This document shows positions 1 through 5,609 of a stretch of DNA of 5,609 nt, one piece after another. Made by a program: the position numbers and the translations under genes. The notes below the pieces were generated by a model, which worked only from the letters and a program-made list of their open reading frames with translations, was not told where the DNA came from and ran no database searches. The stretch covers positions 21,587-27,195 of the forward strand of contig MEUM01000118.1 of NCBI GenBank assembly GCA_001771735.1. Reading direction: 5' to 3'. This DNA is from Caldifarciminota bacterium RBG_13_43_14. Lineage in GTDB: Bacteria > Hydrothermota > Tepidihabitantia > SM23-42. Position 1 is the first letter of the stretch, and each line of letters starts with the position of its first letter.

Positions 1-1
1 T

Positions 2-220
2 GTCTCAATGCTTCATACCCGTGCGATCGCCGAGCATATTAACGAACATGAAAAACCTTATCATATTGAAGGGCTGGAAAGCGGTTACTGGATATTGCTT
101 GATTATGTTGATGTTATCATTCACATATTCACCCGGGAAACCCGGGAATTCTATGGTCTGGAAAGATTATGGGGAGATGCCCCGATCCTTGAACTAAAAA
201 ATGATCAGACCGAAAATTAA
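2..220 (+). CDS. rsfS: Ribosomal silencing factor RsfS (iojap/YbeB family), 3' part only
   Basis: RsfS binds ribosomal protein uL14 on the large subunit and blocks joining of the 30S subunit, lowering translation in starvation or stationary phase. The reading frame is open to the left edge, so the gene starts outside; the ATG at 8 is an internal Met. The 72 visible codons hold the conserved second half of the family: the helix HTRAIAEHI, the strand HIEG, a Trp, LLDYVDVIIHIF, and the closing REFYGLERLWGDA signature. Family members are usually about 105-130 residues, so roughly 40 N-terminal residues are missing. The TAA stop at 218-220 lies inside argS, which starts at 201, so the two genes overlap by 20 nt and are probably co-translated. 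A perfect 9-bp tandem duplication at 131-148 encodes TRE-TRE just before the signature. The identification rests on motif recognition and is strong. Confidence 0.93.
   Translation, partial: VSMLHTRAIAEHINEHEKPYHIEGLESGYWILLDYVDVIIHIFTRETREFYGLERLWGDAPILELKNDQTEN
131..148 (+). repeat. 9-bp perfect tandem repeat inside rsfS
   Basis: ACCCGGGAA occurs twice in direct succession (131-139 and 140-148), in frame, encoding Thr-Arg-Glu twice. The second copy belongs to the conserved ETREFY segment of RsfS. The first lies where relatives usually have a His-Pro-Glu type turn. This may be a small duplication or chance. Confidence 0.7.
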
Positions 221-1775
221 AAAATCACTAAGTGATCTATTCCCTGATGAAAAAATCGTTGTCGATACTGTCCCCCGCGGCAAGCAAGGCGATTATTCTA
301 CCAATCTCGCTTTTTTGCTTGCCTCAAAAAGAAACGATTCACCAATAAATATCGCAAATGAAATCGCTCCTAAAATAAAAATCCCGGCAATATCCCGAAT
401 TTATGTGGAGAAACCAGGATTTGTGAACTTCGAGATAGATCGTAACTATCTTTTAAAACATATTTACGAAAATGAATTGTCTTTTAATATTGACAATAGC
501 CGTCGGGTTTTAATCGAATTTGTCAGTGCGAATCCTACCGGTCCCATTAATATCGTCAGTGCCCGCGCCGCTGCGGTCGGCGACAGCCTGGTCAGGTTGC
601 TGAATAAAGTAGGTTATGATGCTCATTCTGAGTATTATGTGAACGATACCGGTAAACAGGCTGAAATGCTGGCAATAAGCGTTGCCCAGCGTATCCGGGA
701 AATACATGGTGAAACTCCGGAGATCCCTGAGAACGGTTATCATGGAAAATACTTGATCCCGCTGGCTGAAGATATTGCCGCACAAGGTGATATAAAAGCC
801 GATAAGTTAAAAGAATATTCCATAAACTATTTCGTCGAAAACCACCGGAAAACATTGTCCAGGTTTGGGGTCACTTTCGAATGCTGGTCACGAGAGTCTG
901 ATATTCGTGCAAAACAATATCCGGAAACCGCTCTCAAAAAACTCAAGAATACCGGCAAGACATTTGAACAGGATGGCGCTATTTTCTTCAGGGCAACGGA
1001 TTTTGGCGACAATCGCGACCGCGTTCTCATAACTTCTGATCAACGCTCAACTTATTTATTGAATGATCTCGGCTATCATATTCATAAGATCGAGCGAAAA
1101 TACAATCAATTAATCAATTTACTTGGGCCGGATCATCACGGACAGATCAAAGGTCTGATCGGCGGGATTGAAGCCATGGGTTATCCGGCTGAGTTCATAA
1201 AAATCATTATTATCCAGCATGTCAGTTTTAAAAAAGAAGGCAAGGCAGTAAGTATGTCAAAAAGAACCGGCGAGATTTTCACTCTCGACGAATTAATCGA
1301 TCAGGTACCAAAGGATGTGATCCGTTTCTTTTTCTTGATGAGATCATGTTCGCAACATCTTGATTTTGACATCGATCTAGCGCTCAAACAAACCGATGAA
1401 AATCCGGTTTACTATGTTCAATATGCTCACGCCCGGATAATGAGTATAATCAAACATGGTCTCGACCAGGGTATTGACATTAGTGCTGAACCTGAGCTTG
1501 GATTGATCGAACAACCGGAAGAAATCAATTTGGCAAAACATATCGCCCGCTATGATGAAGTGCTCGAGGATGCAGCCCGGGCCTTTGAACCGTTCATGGT
1601 CACCTACTACCTACTTGATTTAGCCAGAATTTTCCATTATTTTTATCAGAAAGTGAAGGTAGTTAGTGAAGATAAAGGATTGAGCCGCGCAAGAATATTC
1701 TTGATTCAAAAAGCCGCTCAAGTCTTCAAACAAGGTCTTGATATTCTGGGCATCAGTTGCCCGGACAAAATGTAA
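201..1775 (+). CDS. argS: Arginyl-tRNA synthetase with aberrant HIGH motif
   Basis: A class I aminoacyl-tRNA synthetase that charges tRNA-Arg with arginine in the cytoplasm. Residues 1-80 form the N-terminal tRNA-recognition domain (GDYSTNLAF at 30-38, KPGFVNFEI at 71-79). The catalytic Rossmann domain follows: SANPTGP at 109-115, YYVNDTGKQ at 145-153, the YHIHKIER helix around 292-299, LGPDHHG at 308-314, and the KMSKS-type loop SMSKRTG at 351-357. The DALR anticodon-binding domain begins with NPVYYVQYAHAR (401-412) and ends with the usual LGIS near the C terminus. At 524 residues it is slightly shorter than the common 550-580 but looks complete. The oddity is the HIGH position: HVGH is replaced by NIVS at residues 117-120, although the flanking PTGP and ARAAAVGD are kept. 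The ATG at 201 is the first possible start after an in-frame TAA at 195-197. No Shine-Dalgarno is evident, so translation is probably coupled to rsfS. Confidence 0.95.
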   Translation: MIRPKIKKSLSDLFPDEKIVVDTVPRGKQGDYSTNLAFLLASKRNDSPINIANEIAPKIKIPAISRIYVEKPGFVNFEIDRNYLLKHIYENELSFNIDNSRRVLIEFVSANPTGPINIVSARAAAVGDSLVRLLNKVGYDAHSEYYVNDTGKQAEMLAISVAQRIREIHGETPEIPENGYHGKYLIPLAEDIAAQGDIKADKLKEYSINYFVENHRKTLSRFGVTFECWSRESDIRAKQYPETALKKLKNTGKTFEQDGAIFFRATDFGDNRDRVLITSDQRSTYLLNDLGYHIHKIERKYNQLINLLGPDHHGQIKGLIGGIEAMGYPAEFIKIIIIQHVSFKKEGKAVSMSKRTGEIFTLDELIDQVPKDVIRFFFLMRSCSQHLDFDIDLALKQTDENPVYYVQYAHARIMSIIKHGLDQGIDISAEPELGLIEQPEEINLAKHIARYDEVLEDAARAFEPFMVTYYLLDLARIFHYFYQKVKVVSEDKGLSRARIFLIQKAAQVFKQGLDILGISCPDKM

Positions 1776-1777
1776 CC

Positions 1778-1786
1778 TAAGGAGGT
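1778..1786 (+). promoter_or_regulatory. Strong Shine-Dalgarno for the EIIA-like gene
   Basis: TAAGGAGGT is an almost perfect complement of the 16S rRNA 3' end. It ends 3 nt before the ATG at 1790, within the 14-nt gap after argS. It fixes the start of the downstream gene and is the strongest ribosome binding site in the window, so this gene may be translated better than its neighbours. Confidence 0.85.
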
Positions 1787-1789
1787 TAG

Positions 1790-2257
1790 ATGAACCTTTC
1801 GAGTTTGCTTACAAAAGACCGGGTTAATCTCATGATAAAACCCGGCAAGAAAAATAAAGTTATCGAAGATCTCGTCTTCCTGATCAAAAAGGGCAGCGAT
1901 GCCGAGCTGATCGTTTCAACGTTAATGAAGCGAGAGGAACTCGGCTCAACCGGTATCGGTAAAAGCATTGCGATACCTCATTGTCGCTCGCTTGCGGTGG
2001 ATAAACTGGAGATCGCAGTCGGTCGAACGACCAAGGAGATCAACTATAATGCGATCGATAAAAAACCTGTATCTTTGATCTTTTTGATCATCGCTCCTCC
2101 GCAAGATCCAGGCAATCAATATTTGTTGACCCTCGGCAAGATCGTGCAGATCGCAAAAGAATTAACTAAAAAGGATCTGGTGTTCAAACCACAGACACCC
2201 GAAGAATTCATCATTTTAATAGGACAGATCGAGAAGGACTTAAAGAAAAGGAAATAG
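1790..2257 (+). CDS. PTS EIIA type-2 domain protein (PtsN / EIIA-Ntr or fructose-type EIIA-like)
   Basis: A single-domain, 155-residue protein of the PTS_EIIA_2 fold. In this family one histidine takes a phosphoryl group from HPr or NPr and either passes it to a sugar EIIB or, in PtsN, serves as a regulatory signal. The active-site signature is clear: REELGSTGIGKSIAIPH at residues 48-64, with the phosphorylatable His at 64 (codon 1979-1981). Also visible are the N-terminal LLTKDRVNLMI strand, KKPVSLIFLIIAPP at 90-103, and the QYLLTLGKIVQIAKEL helix. There is no EIIB, EIIC or HPr gene here, and the neighbours are a tRNA synthetase and a zinc ribbon, which favours a regulatory role over sugar transport; that is inference. 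No membrane segment or signal peptide is seen, so it should be cytoplasmic. It has a strong Shine-Dalgarno and ends 1 nt before the next start. The symbol ptsN is plausible but not certain. Confidence 0.88.
   Translation: MNLSSLLTKDRVNLMIKPGKKNKVIEDLVFLIKKGSDAELIVSTLMKREELGSTGIGKSIAIPHCRSLAVDKLEIAVGRTTKEINYNAIDKKPVSLIFLIIAPPQDPGNQYLLTLGKIVQIAKELTKKDLVFKPQTPEEFIILIGQIEKDLKKRK
2248..2252 (+). promoter_or_regulatory. Ribosome binding site for the zinc-ribbon gene
   Basis: AAGGA lies 6 nt before the ATG at 2259, inside the last codons of the EIIA-like gene. It supports 2259 over the in-frame ATG at 2280, which has no comparable purine-rich site at the right distance. Confidence 0.6.
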
Positions 2258-2258
2258 T

Positions 2259-2603
2259 ATGGCATCTGAAGTCGTTGAAATGCATCTGAAGTTGCTCTTT
2301 GACCTTGATAATCTTCTCAGTGATATGGATGAACCGCATTATAAGGAGATCGGTTTTAAGATAGAAGATGAAGAAAAATTATCACTGAGCCGGGCGCGTC
2401 AGGATCTTCTCGGTAAGCTACCACCGGAGATCGCCGGCATCTATGAAAGGTTAAGGAAAAGATATCAGAAGGCAATAGCGCCGGTCGATAATGGTTTTTG
2501 TTTTGGTTGTTTTCAACAATTACCAACCGAATTACTGACCCGCATCAAAGAGATTAATACCTGCCCAAATTGTGGAAGAATTCTCTACTGGCGCCGCAAA
2601 TAA
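2259..2603 (+). CDS. Short C4 zinc-ribbon protein (zf-RING_7 / DUF164-like)
   Basis: A 114-residue cytoplasmic protein of unknown exact function. The C-terminal half matches the zf-RING_7 family: LPPEIAGIYERLRKRY (54-69), the linker AIAPVDNGF, then a four-cysteine ribbon with C81-x2-C84 and C102-x2-C105, ending in the family signature CGRILYW. The knuckles are separated by 17 residues, and the four cysteines should bind one zinc. Known members are usually about 230-250 residues, with a long antiparallel coiled coil before the ribbon, and have been suggested to bind nucleic acid or chaperone partners. Here only about 50 mostly charged residues precede the conserved part, so the coiled coil is largely absent. 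The ATG at 2259 has an AAGGA site and follows the upstream stop by 1 nt. The last 32 nt overlap the start of the glycosyltransferase gene. The family call is firm; the function is not known. Confidence 0.85.
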   Translation: MASEVVEMHLKLLFDLDNLLSDMDEPHYKEIGFKIEDEEKLSLSRARQDLLGKLPPEIAGIYERLRKRYQKAIAPVDNGFCFGCFQQLPTELLTRIKEINTCPNCGRILYWRRK

Positions 2604-4065
2604 CACGCAAAAACTCTTACTCATCCTGATCGGTCTGTCAATATGCGTTAACCTGATCTCGATAATCGGGTTCTCGCTGCGTGATTGGGATGAAGGTGTA
2701 TTTGCACTCCAAGGACAATGGCTAACCAGTGGCTTTAGCCAGGGCAAACCCTATAATTTTCAGACCCCTCCTCTATACCCAGTGATCGCCGGTGTAGGAA
2801 TGCTGCTGGTCAAAGGCGATCCTATGATCCTCCCGGTTTTTTCTTTTCTTTTCTCAATCGCTACTCTGATCATTATATACTATTTGGGCAAACATCTTTA
2901 TGGCTCAGAAACAGCTATTTTTGCAATAGCCCTGTTCACTTCGACTGAATTATTCTTTTTCTTTTCGAAGTCGGGACTAAGCGATGCGATGTTCCTATTT
3001 TTCTTCTCTATTGCTTTCCTGAACATCGTACGCAATAAAAAGGGCCGGATGAAATACTTCATGTTTTCGGGTGCGTTCATTACCCTGGCAATGTATACGA
3101 AATATTCCGGCATTGTTTTACTTGCCTATGCAATCATTACCGGCATTATTATGGGTATGCACAAAAACTGGAAATGGTATGTTTTTCAGATTGCGATACC
3201 GATCATATTGTTCAGTCCACTTATTTTCTTGTATATTAAATTTACCCCCGGGACAAATATTGAACAGCGATTTGCCGAATTGATAGGGATCAACTATCAC
3301 AATCATCTCTATTATCTGATCGCGTTCGCTCCGGCACCGGTCATTCTGGGATGCAGCGCTCAGTTCAAACGCAGTAAAGAAAACCTGAGCAATAAAATAA
3401 TTATTTTCTCGATAATAATTTACTTTATTCTTCTCGGGCTGTACTACCCGTATTTTCGGCTCGATTATCCCCTGATTATGTTGATGGCGATAGCCGGAGC
3501 CAGCTTGAATATTCAGCCCGGTTTAAAAAACTGGATCATACTTGTCACCGCCATAATCGGTATTGCATTCAGCGTACCAACGATAATATACCAGAACCGT
3601 ATCCCAGTACGCTATGCCAATGAAGTAAAAAGATATATCGGTCAAGAAAATATAAAAATTCTATACAGCACTGTTCCGCCGAATATCGAATACTATCTGC
3701 AGGGAAATTTTACGGTCATGGATAACCATCCATGGTTCACGATCACGGAAACATATCCAGTATTCAGAACCGGGCATAGAATATTGTACCGGTCAGAGAA
3801 CGAACTGAAACCGGGCGAGGAAATTCTTATCGCCCATGCTTCGATCAACGATTCGATCAAATCCGTCTTTCCTGATATATTTACAAAATCTCAACTAATA
3901 CTCAGTTATAAATTCATTGATGCACCATTGTATCAAAAGGATATTTTTAACCGACCACAAGAACAACGTTTTGAGCTTTATAAGCTCAAAATAGATGATC
4001 AATCCCTGGCCGATAAAATTTGGCAAATGGGTTTCAAAAAGGGAATTTCGGTACTGGTTTATTGA
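2572..4065 (+). CDS. Multi-pass GT-C glycosyltransferase (PMT_2 / GT39-ArnT-like)
   Basis: A 497-residue integral membrane protein. It resembles polyprenyl-phosphate-sugar dependent transferases of the GT39/GT83 type, which move a sugar from a lipid carrier to lipid, glycan or protein on the outer face of the inner membrane. Family marks: a first membrane helix at about 14-34, followed at once by the acidic RDWDEG (37-42), where catalytic Asp and Glu normally sit; TPPLYPVIAG (65-74), equivalent to the KPPLYY motif; GLSDAMF (135-141); and TKYSGIVLL (176-184). About 11-12 hydrophobic helices run to residue 338, and a soluble C-terminal domain of about 155 residues should face the periplasm. The start is a GTG at 2572. 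It is the only standard start between an in-frame TGA at 2536-2538 and the first helix, has no visible Shine-Dalgarno, and lies 32 nt inside the zinc-ribbon gene, so translational coupling is likely. Donor and acceptor cannot be told from sequence. Confidence 0.85.
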   Translation: MEEFSTGAANNTQKLLLILIGLSICVNLISIIGFSLRDWDEGVFALQGQWLTSGFSQGKPYNFQTPPLYPVIAGVGMLLVKGDPMILPVFSFLFSIATLIIIYYLGKHLYGSETAIFAIALFTSTELFFFFSKSGLSDAMFLFFFSIAFLNIVRNKKGRMKYFMFSGAFITLAMYTKYSGIVLLAYAIITGIIMGMHKNWKWYVFQIAIPIILFSPLIFLYIKFTPGTNIEQRFAELIGINYHNHLYYLIAFAPAPVILGCSAQFKRSKENLSNKIIIFSIIIYFILLGLYYPYFRLDYPLIMLMAIAGASLNIQPGLKNWIILVTAIIGIAFSVPTIIYQNRIPVRYANEVKRYIGQENIKILYSTVPPNIEYYLQGNFTVMDNHPWFTITETYPVFRTGHRILYRSENELKPGEEILIAHASINDSIKSVFPDIFTKSQLILSYKFIDAPLYQKDIFNRPQEQRFELYKLKIDDQSLADKIWQMGFKKGISVLVY

Positions 4066-4085
4066 TTATTGTGGTTAAATTAATA

Positions 4086-4128
4086 GTTATCATAGATAAC
4101 AGTCATAAAATATCACTGTAATCTTTTT
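4086..4128 (+). other. AT-rich double stem followed by a T run (possible weak terminator)
   Basis: Just after the glycosyltransferase stop there is a perfect 6-bp stem, GTTATC (4086-4091) with GATAAC (4095-4100), loop ATA. An alternative 5-bp stem, ACAGT (4099-4103) with ACTGT (4115-4119), is followed a few bases later by TTTTT at 4124-4128. The two stems share two bases, so they cannot both form fully. Both are AT-rich and weak. A first-stage terminator for the plus-strand operon is possible but unproven. Confidence 0.35.
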
Positions 4129-4143
4129 AGTATCTTGGTAATC

Positions 4144-4185
4144 GAGAGCGCGATGAATAATTTTTCAGTGCTCTCATTATTTTAT
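4144..4185 (+). terminator. Intrinsic terminator candidate between convergent genes
   Basis: GAGAGCGC (4144-4151) pairs with GTGCTCTC (4168-4175) as an 8-bp stem with one G-T wobble. TGAA (4154-4157) and TTCA (4164-4167) extend it beyond a 2-nt bulge, closing on a 6-nt loop. On the plus strand it is followed by ATTATTTTAT, a broken T-rich tract, so it fits termination of the rsfS-to-glycosyltransferase operon. The same hairpin lies directly after the TAA of the minus-strand gene, but no T tract follows it in that direction, so it would be a poorer terminator there. Confidence 0.6.
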
Positions 4186-5609
4186 CTTGATGACTTTCTC
4201 GCAATAGGTTTTATCACCACAATCAATCTTCACAAAATAAATTCCTGCCGGGAGAACCATATTACGCGAATCCAAACCATCCCAAATAAGTTCCCCGCTG
4301 CACTGCACTTCAAAATCACGCACGAGTTGTCCAGCCACGTTGTAGATCTTTAAACGACTGACTTGACCGCCAGGCCGACGATAAGTTAATAAGGTTCTCT
4401 CTTTAAAAATGTTAGGTAATGCTTTAACGAAAATAGATGGCGGTCCAATAACTATAGCATTATCACTGATCGCTGGATAAAAATCGGAATTACTATTGCC
4501 ACTATTAAAAGGATCATAACGGAATTTTGGCCAATGGAAGCGATCATAATCAAGATCAAAACAATAGAATTTGTATTCGTTTGAACCAAGCATCAATTCC
4601 AAATAGCCGTCGCCATCAATGTCAAATACAGCCGGAGCCGATTCAAGGCGATTGCCAAGCCGGATGGGGAAACCCGGTGTATATGGCTGATCAAAGGAAT
4701 AAGCATAGATATGCCAGTCAGTTGAACCGACCAGTATCATCCGTACCGAGTTGCTGCTTTGACTAATCACCGCTGGCAGTTTTGCATCATGAACAGTATC
4801 GATCATTGCATTGCATATATTTCCAAGTGAATCGAGAACAACAAAACCGGCCTGATGACCGCAGATCACTTCGGATTTACCATCGCAATTTATATCGCAC
4901 AATATCGGACTCCCTTCAACATCGGCAAGGGCACCGAGGTATTTAGACCAGACAATGTTGCCGTCGGCATTTACCAAATATACGAGTTCCGTATTATCAG
5001 CATAAAATGCTATTTCCAGCCGATCATCGCCAAGCACATTGCCGAGCACGACCGAGTATTTAAGATTGCCCGTCTGAATATAAATTGGAAATGGTACCAT
5101 ATATGATCCGTCCGAACGCCACACGTATAACGAATCAGAACCGCTTCCACCGCAGCAGATCATTTCCGGATTACCATCACGATCAATATCACCGATCGCA
5201 AGGGTGCCAAAACCACTACCGGGTAGATCTTTTAATAACCCGCTCGGCGAATAAAGACCGTTACCAATATGATCAAAGGCATAGACATCAGCATTTAGTG
5301 TCCAGACAAAAATCTCAAGATCTCCGTCCAGATCAATATCCGCAAATACAACCGAACCAAGAACTCCACCAGGCAGGGACTTAGGCCATCCCGGCATGAT
5401 TTGTCCATAATGGTTCAGTATATAAAGGTTATTGGTCGAACGCCGCGCGGCGAATGCAAGTTCAATGAAACCATCATTATTGATATCACCAAGGGCAGGC
5501 GAAGACCATACTTCAGCCGGGTAAATCGAGAAAAATACACTGCTGTCCAGCACCGGTGTCCCGTCATAATGCCAGGCATAGACAAAGCCTTCTTTCCCGC
5601 ACACGGCGA
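4177..5609 (-). CDS. Secreted FG-GAP/VCBS-type beta-propeller protein with FlgD-like/T9SS-like C-terminal tail, 5' truncated
   Basis: The frame stays open to the right edge, so the true start and any signal peptide lie outside; the GTG at 5604-5602 is only an internal Val codon. Numbering visible residues from there (475 in all), about seven propeller repeats of 44-50 residues can be aligned. Five have intact calcium-loop motifs of the DxDxDG type at 40-45, 89-94, 139-144, 237-242 and 328-333; two are degenerate, near 189 and 281. Blades carry typical VYAW, LYVW or IYAY strands and PGWP/PGFP turns. The propeller closes with WPKFRYDPFNSG (358-369). A linker leads to a tail at about 415-475, KIYNVAGQLVRDF, WDG, LPAGIYFVKI and a lysine-rich end, which resembles FlgD-Ig or Por-secretion C-terminal sorting domains. 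It is likely an extracellular or surface protein, convergent with and unrelated to the operon on the other strand. It ends in tandem stops TAA TGA. Confidence 0.88.
   Translation of the reverse strand, partial: AVCGKEGFVYAWHYDGTPVLDSSVFFSIYPAEVWSSPALGDINNDGFIELAFAARRSTNNLYILNHYGQIMPGWPKSLPGGVLGSVVFADIDLDGDLEIFVWTLNADVYAFDHIGNGLYSPSGLLKDLPGSGFGTLAIGDIDRDGNPEMICCGGSGSDSLYVWRSDGSYMVPFPIYIQTGNLKYSVVLGNVLGDDRLEIAFYADNTELVYLVNADGNIVWSKYLGALADVEGSPILCDINCDGKSEVICGHQAGFVVLDSLGNICNAMIDTVHDAKLPAVISQSSNSVRMILVGSTDWHIYAYSFDQPYTPGFPIRLGNRLESAPAVFDIDGDGYLELMLGSNEYKFYCFDLDYDRFHWPKFRYDPFNSGNSNSDFYPAISDNAIVIGPPSIFVKALPNIFKERTLLTYRRPGGQVSRLKIYNVAGQLVRDFEVQCSGELIWDGLDSRNMVLPAGIYFVKIDCGDKTYCEKVIKIK

Noticed and set aside
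549..560. Local frameshift or sequencing error as cause of the odd HIGH motif in argS
   Set aside because: The frame is continuous with conserved residues directly on both sides (PTGP before, ARAAAVGD after). At least three of the four codons would need changes, so a simple error is unlikely.
510..1030. Overlapping open frames on the minus strand opposite argS
   Set aside because: They are antisense to well-conserved argS codons, show no recognisable domain and have no ribosome binding context; they are shadows of the real gene.
2262..2292. 11-bp direct repeat GCATCTGAAGT at 2262-2272 and 2282-2292, each copy beside an ATG
   Set aside because: The 20-bp period puts the copies in different frames, and the second ATG lacks a Shine-Dalgarno. 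It is probably chance and not a duplicated start region.
2499..2600. Zinc ribbon as a DksA/TraR or rubredoxin-like protein
   Set aside because: The CGRILYW ending and the preceding YERLRKRY and AIAPV-NG segments match zf-RING_7. The DksA-type acidic coiled-coil tip and rubredoxin CPxCG pairs are not present.
2898..3306. Open frames on both strands within the glycosyltransferase gene
   Set aside because: The main frame has continuous membrane helices and family motifs; the others are short and featureless.
4135..5384. Several plus-strand open frames of 70-100 codons opposite the propeller gene
   Set aside because: They lie antisense to clear FG-GAP repeats and tail. Their compositions (rich in Gln, Arg, His, Asn) are what reverse-strand Asp- and Gly-rich repeats produce, and none has a recognisable motif.
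1..5609. CRISPR arrays, insertion sequences, tRNA genes, phage or toxin-antitoxin modules
   Set aside because: No regularly spaced repeats, transposase motifs, terminal inverted repeats or tRNA-like cloverleafs were seen. Almost the whole window is accounted for by six protein genes.

Overview
The window looks like bacterial chromosome from an uncultured lineage with moderately AT-rich DNA. The housekeeping genes (rsfS, argS) are clearly bacterial. The secreted FG-GAP/VCBS propeller protein with a FlgD-like or type IX secretion-like C-terminal tail is a style common in the Bacteroidetes/FCB side of the tree and in candidate phyla such as WOR-3, Zixibacteria or Cloacimonadota. That placement is an inference from protein style only, with low confidence.

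Layout: bases 1-4065 carry five tightly packed plus-strand genes that look like one operon. They are the 3' end of rsfS (ribosomal silencing factor), a complete argS (arginyl-tRNA synthetase), a PTS EIIA/PtsN-like phosphotransfer protein, a very short C4 zinc-ribbon protein of the zf-RING_7/DUF164 type, and a large multi-pass GT-C (PMT_2/GT39-like) glycosyltransferase. Junctions are a 20-nt overlap, a 14-nt gap with a near-perfect Shine-Dalgarno, a 1-nt gap, and a 32-nt overlap with a GTG start. No internal space is large enough for an obvious promoter, so co-transcription from a promoter left of the window is likely. The operon meets a convergent minus-strand gene at 4066-4176, where a hairpin (4144-4175) followed by a T-rich stretch can act as terminator. 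From 4177 to the right edge is the C-terminal part of a minus-strand protein: seven recognisable propeller blades plus the C-terminal sorting-type domain.

How the genes work together: rsfS (ribosome dormancy) and argS (tRNA charging) are translation genes. The zinc ribbon and the EIIA-like protein are small accessory or regulatory proteins. The glycosyltransferase probably decorates envelope glycolipid or glycan and may simply be a passenger of the operon. I see no mobile element, CRISPR array, tRNA or rRNA, and no clearly new multi-gene system. The most notable single observation is that ArgS has lost the class I HIGH signature (NIVS in place of HVGH) while the rest of the enzyme looks intact.
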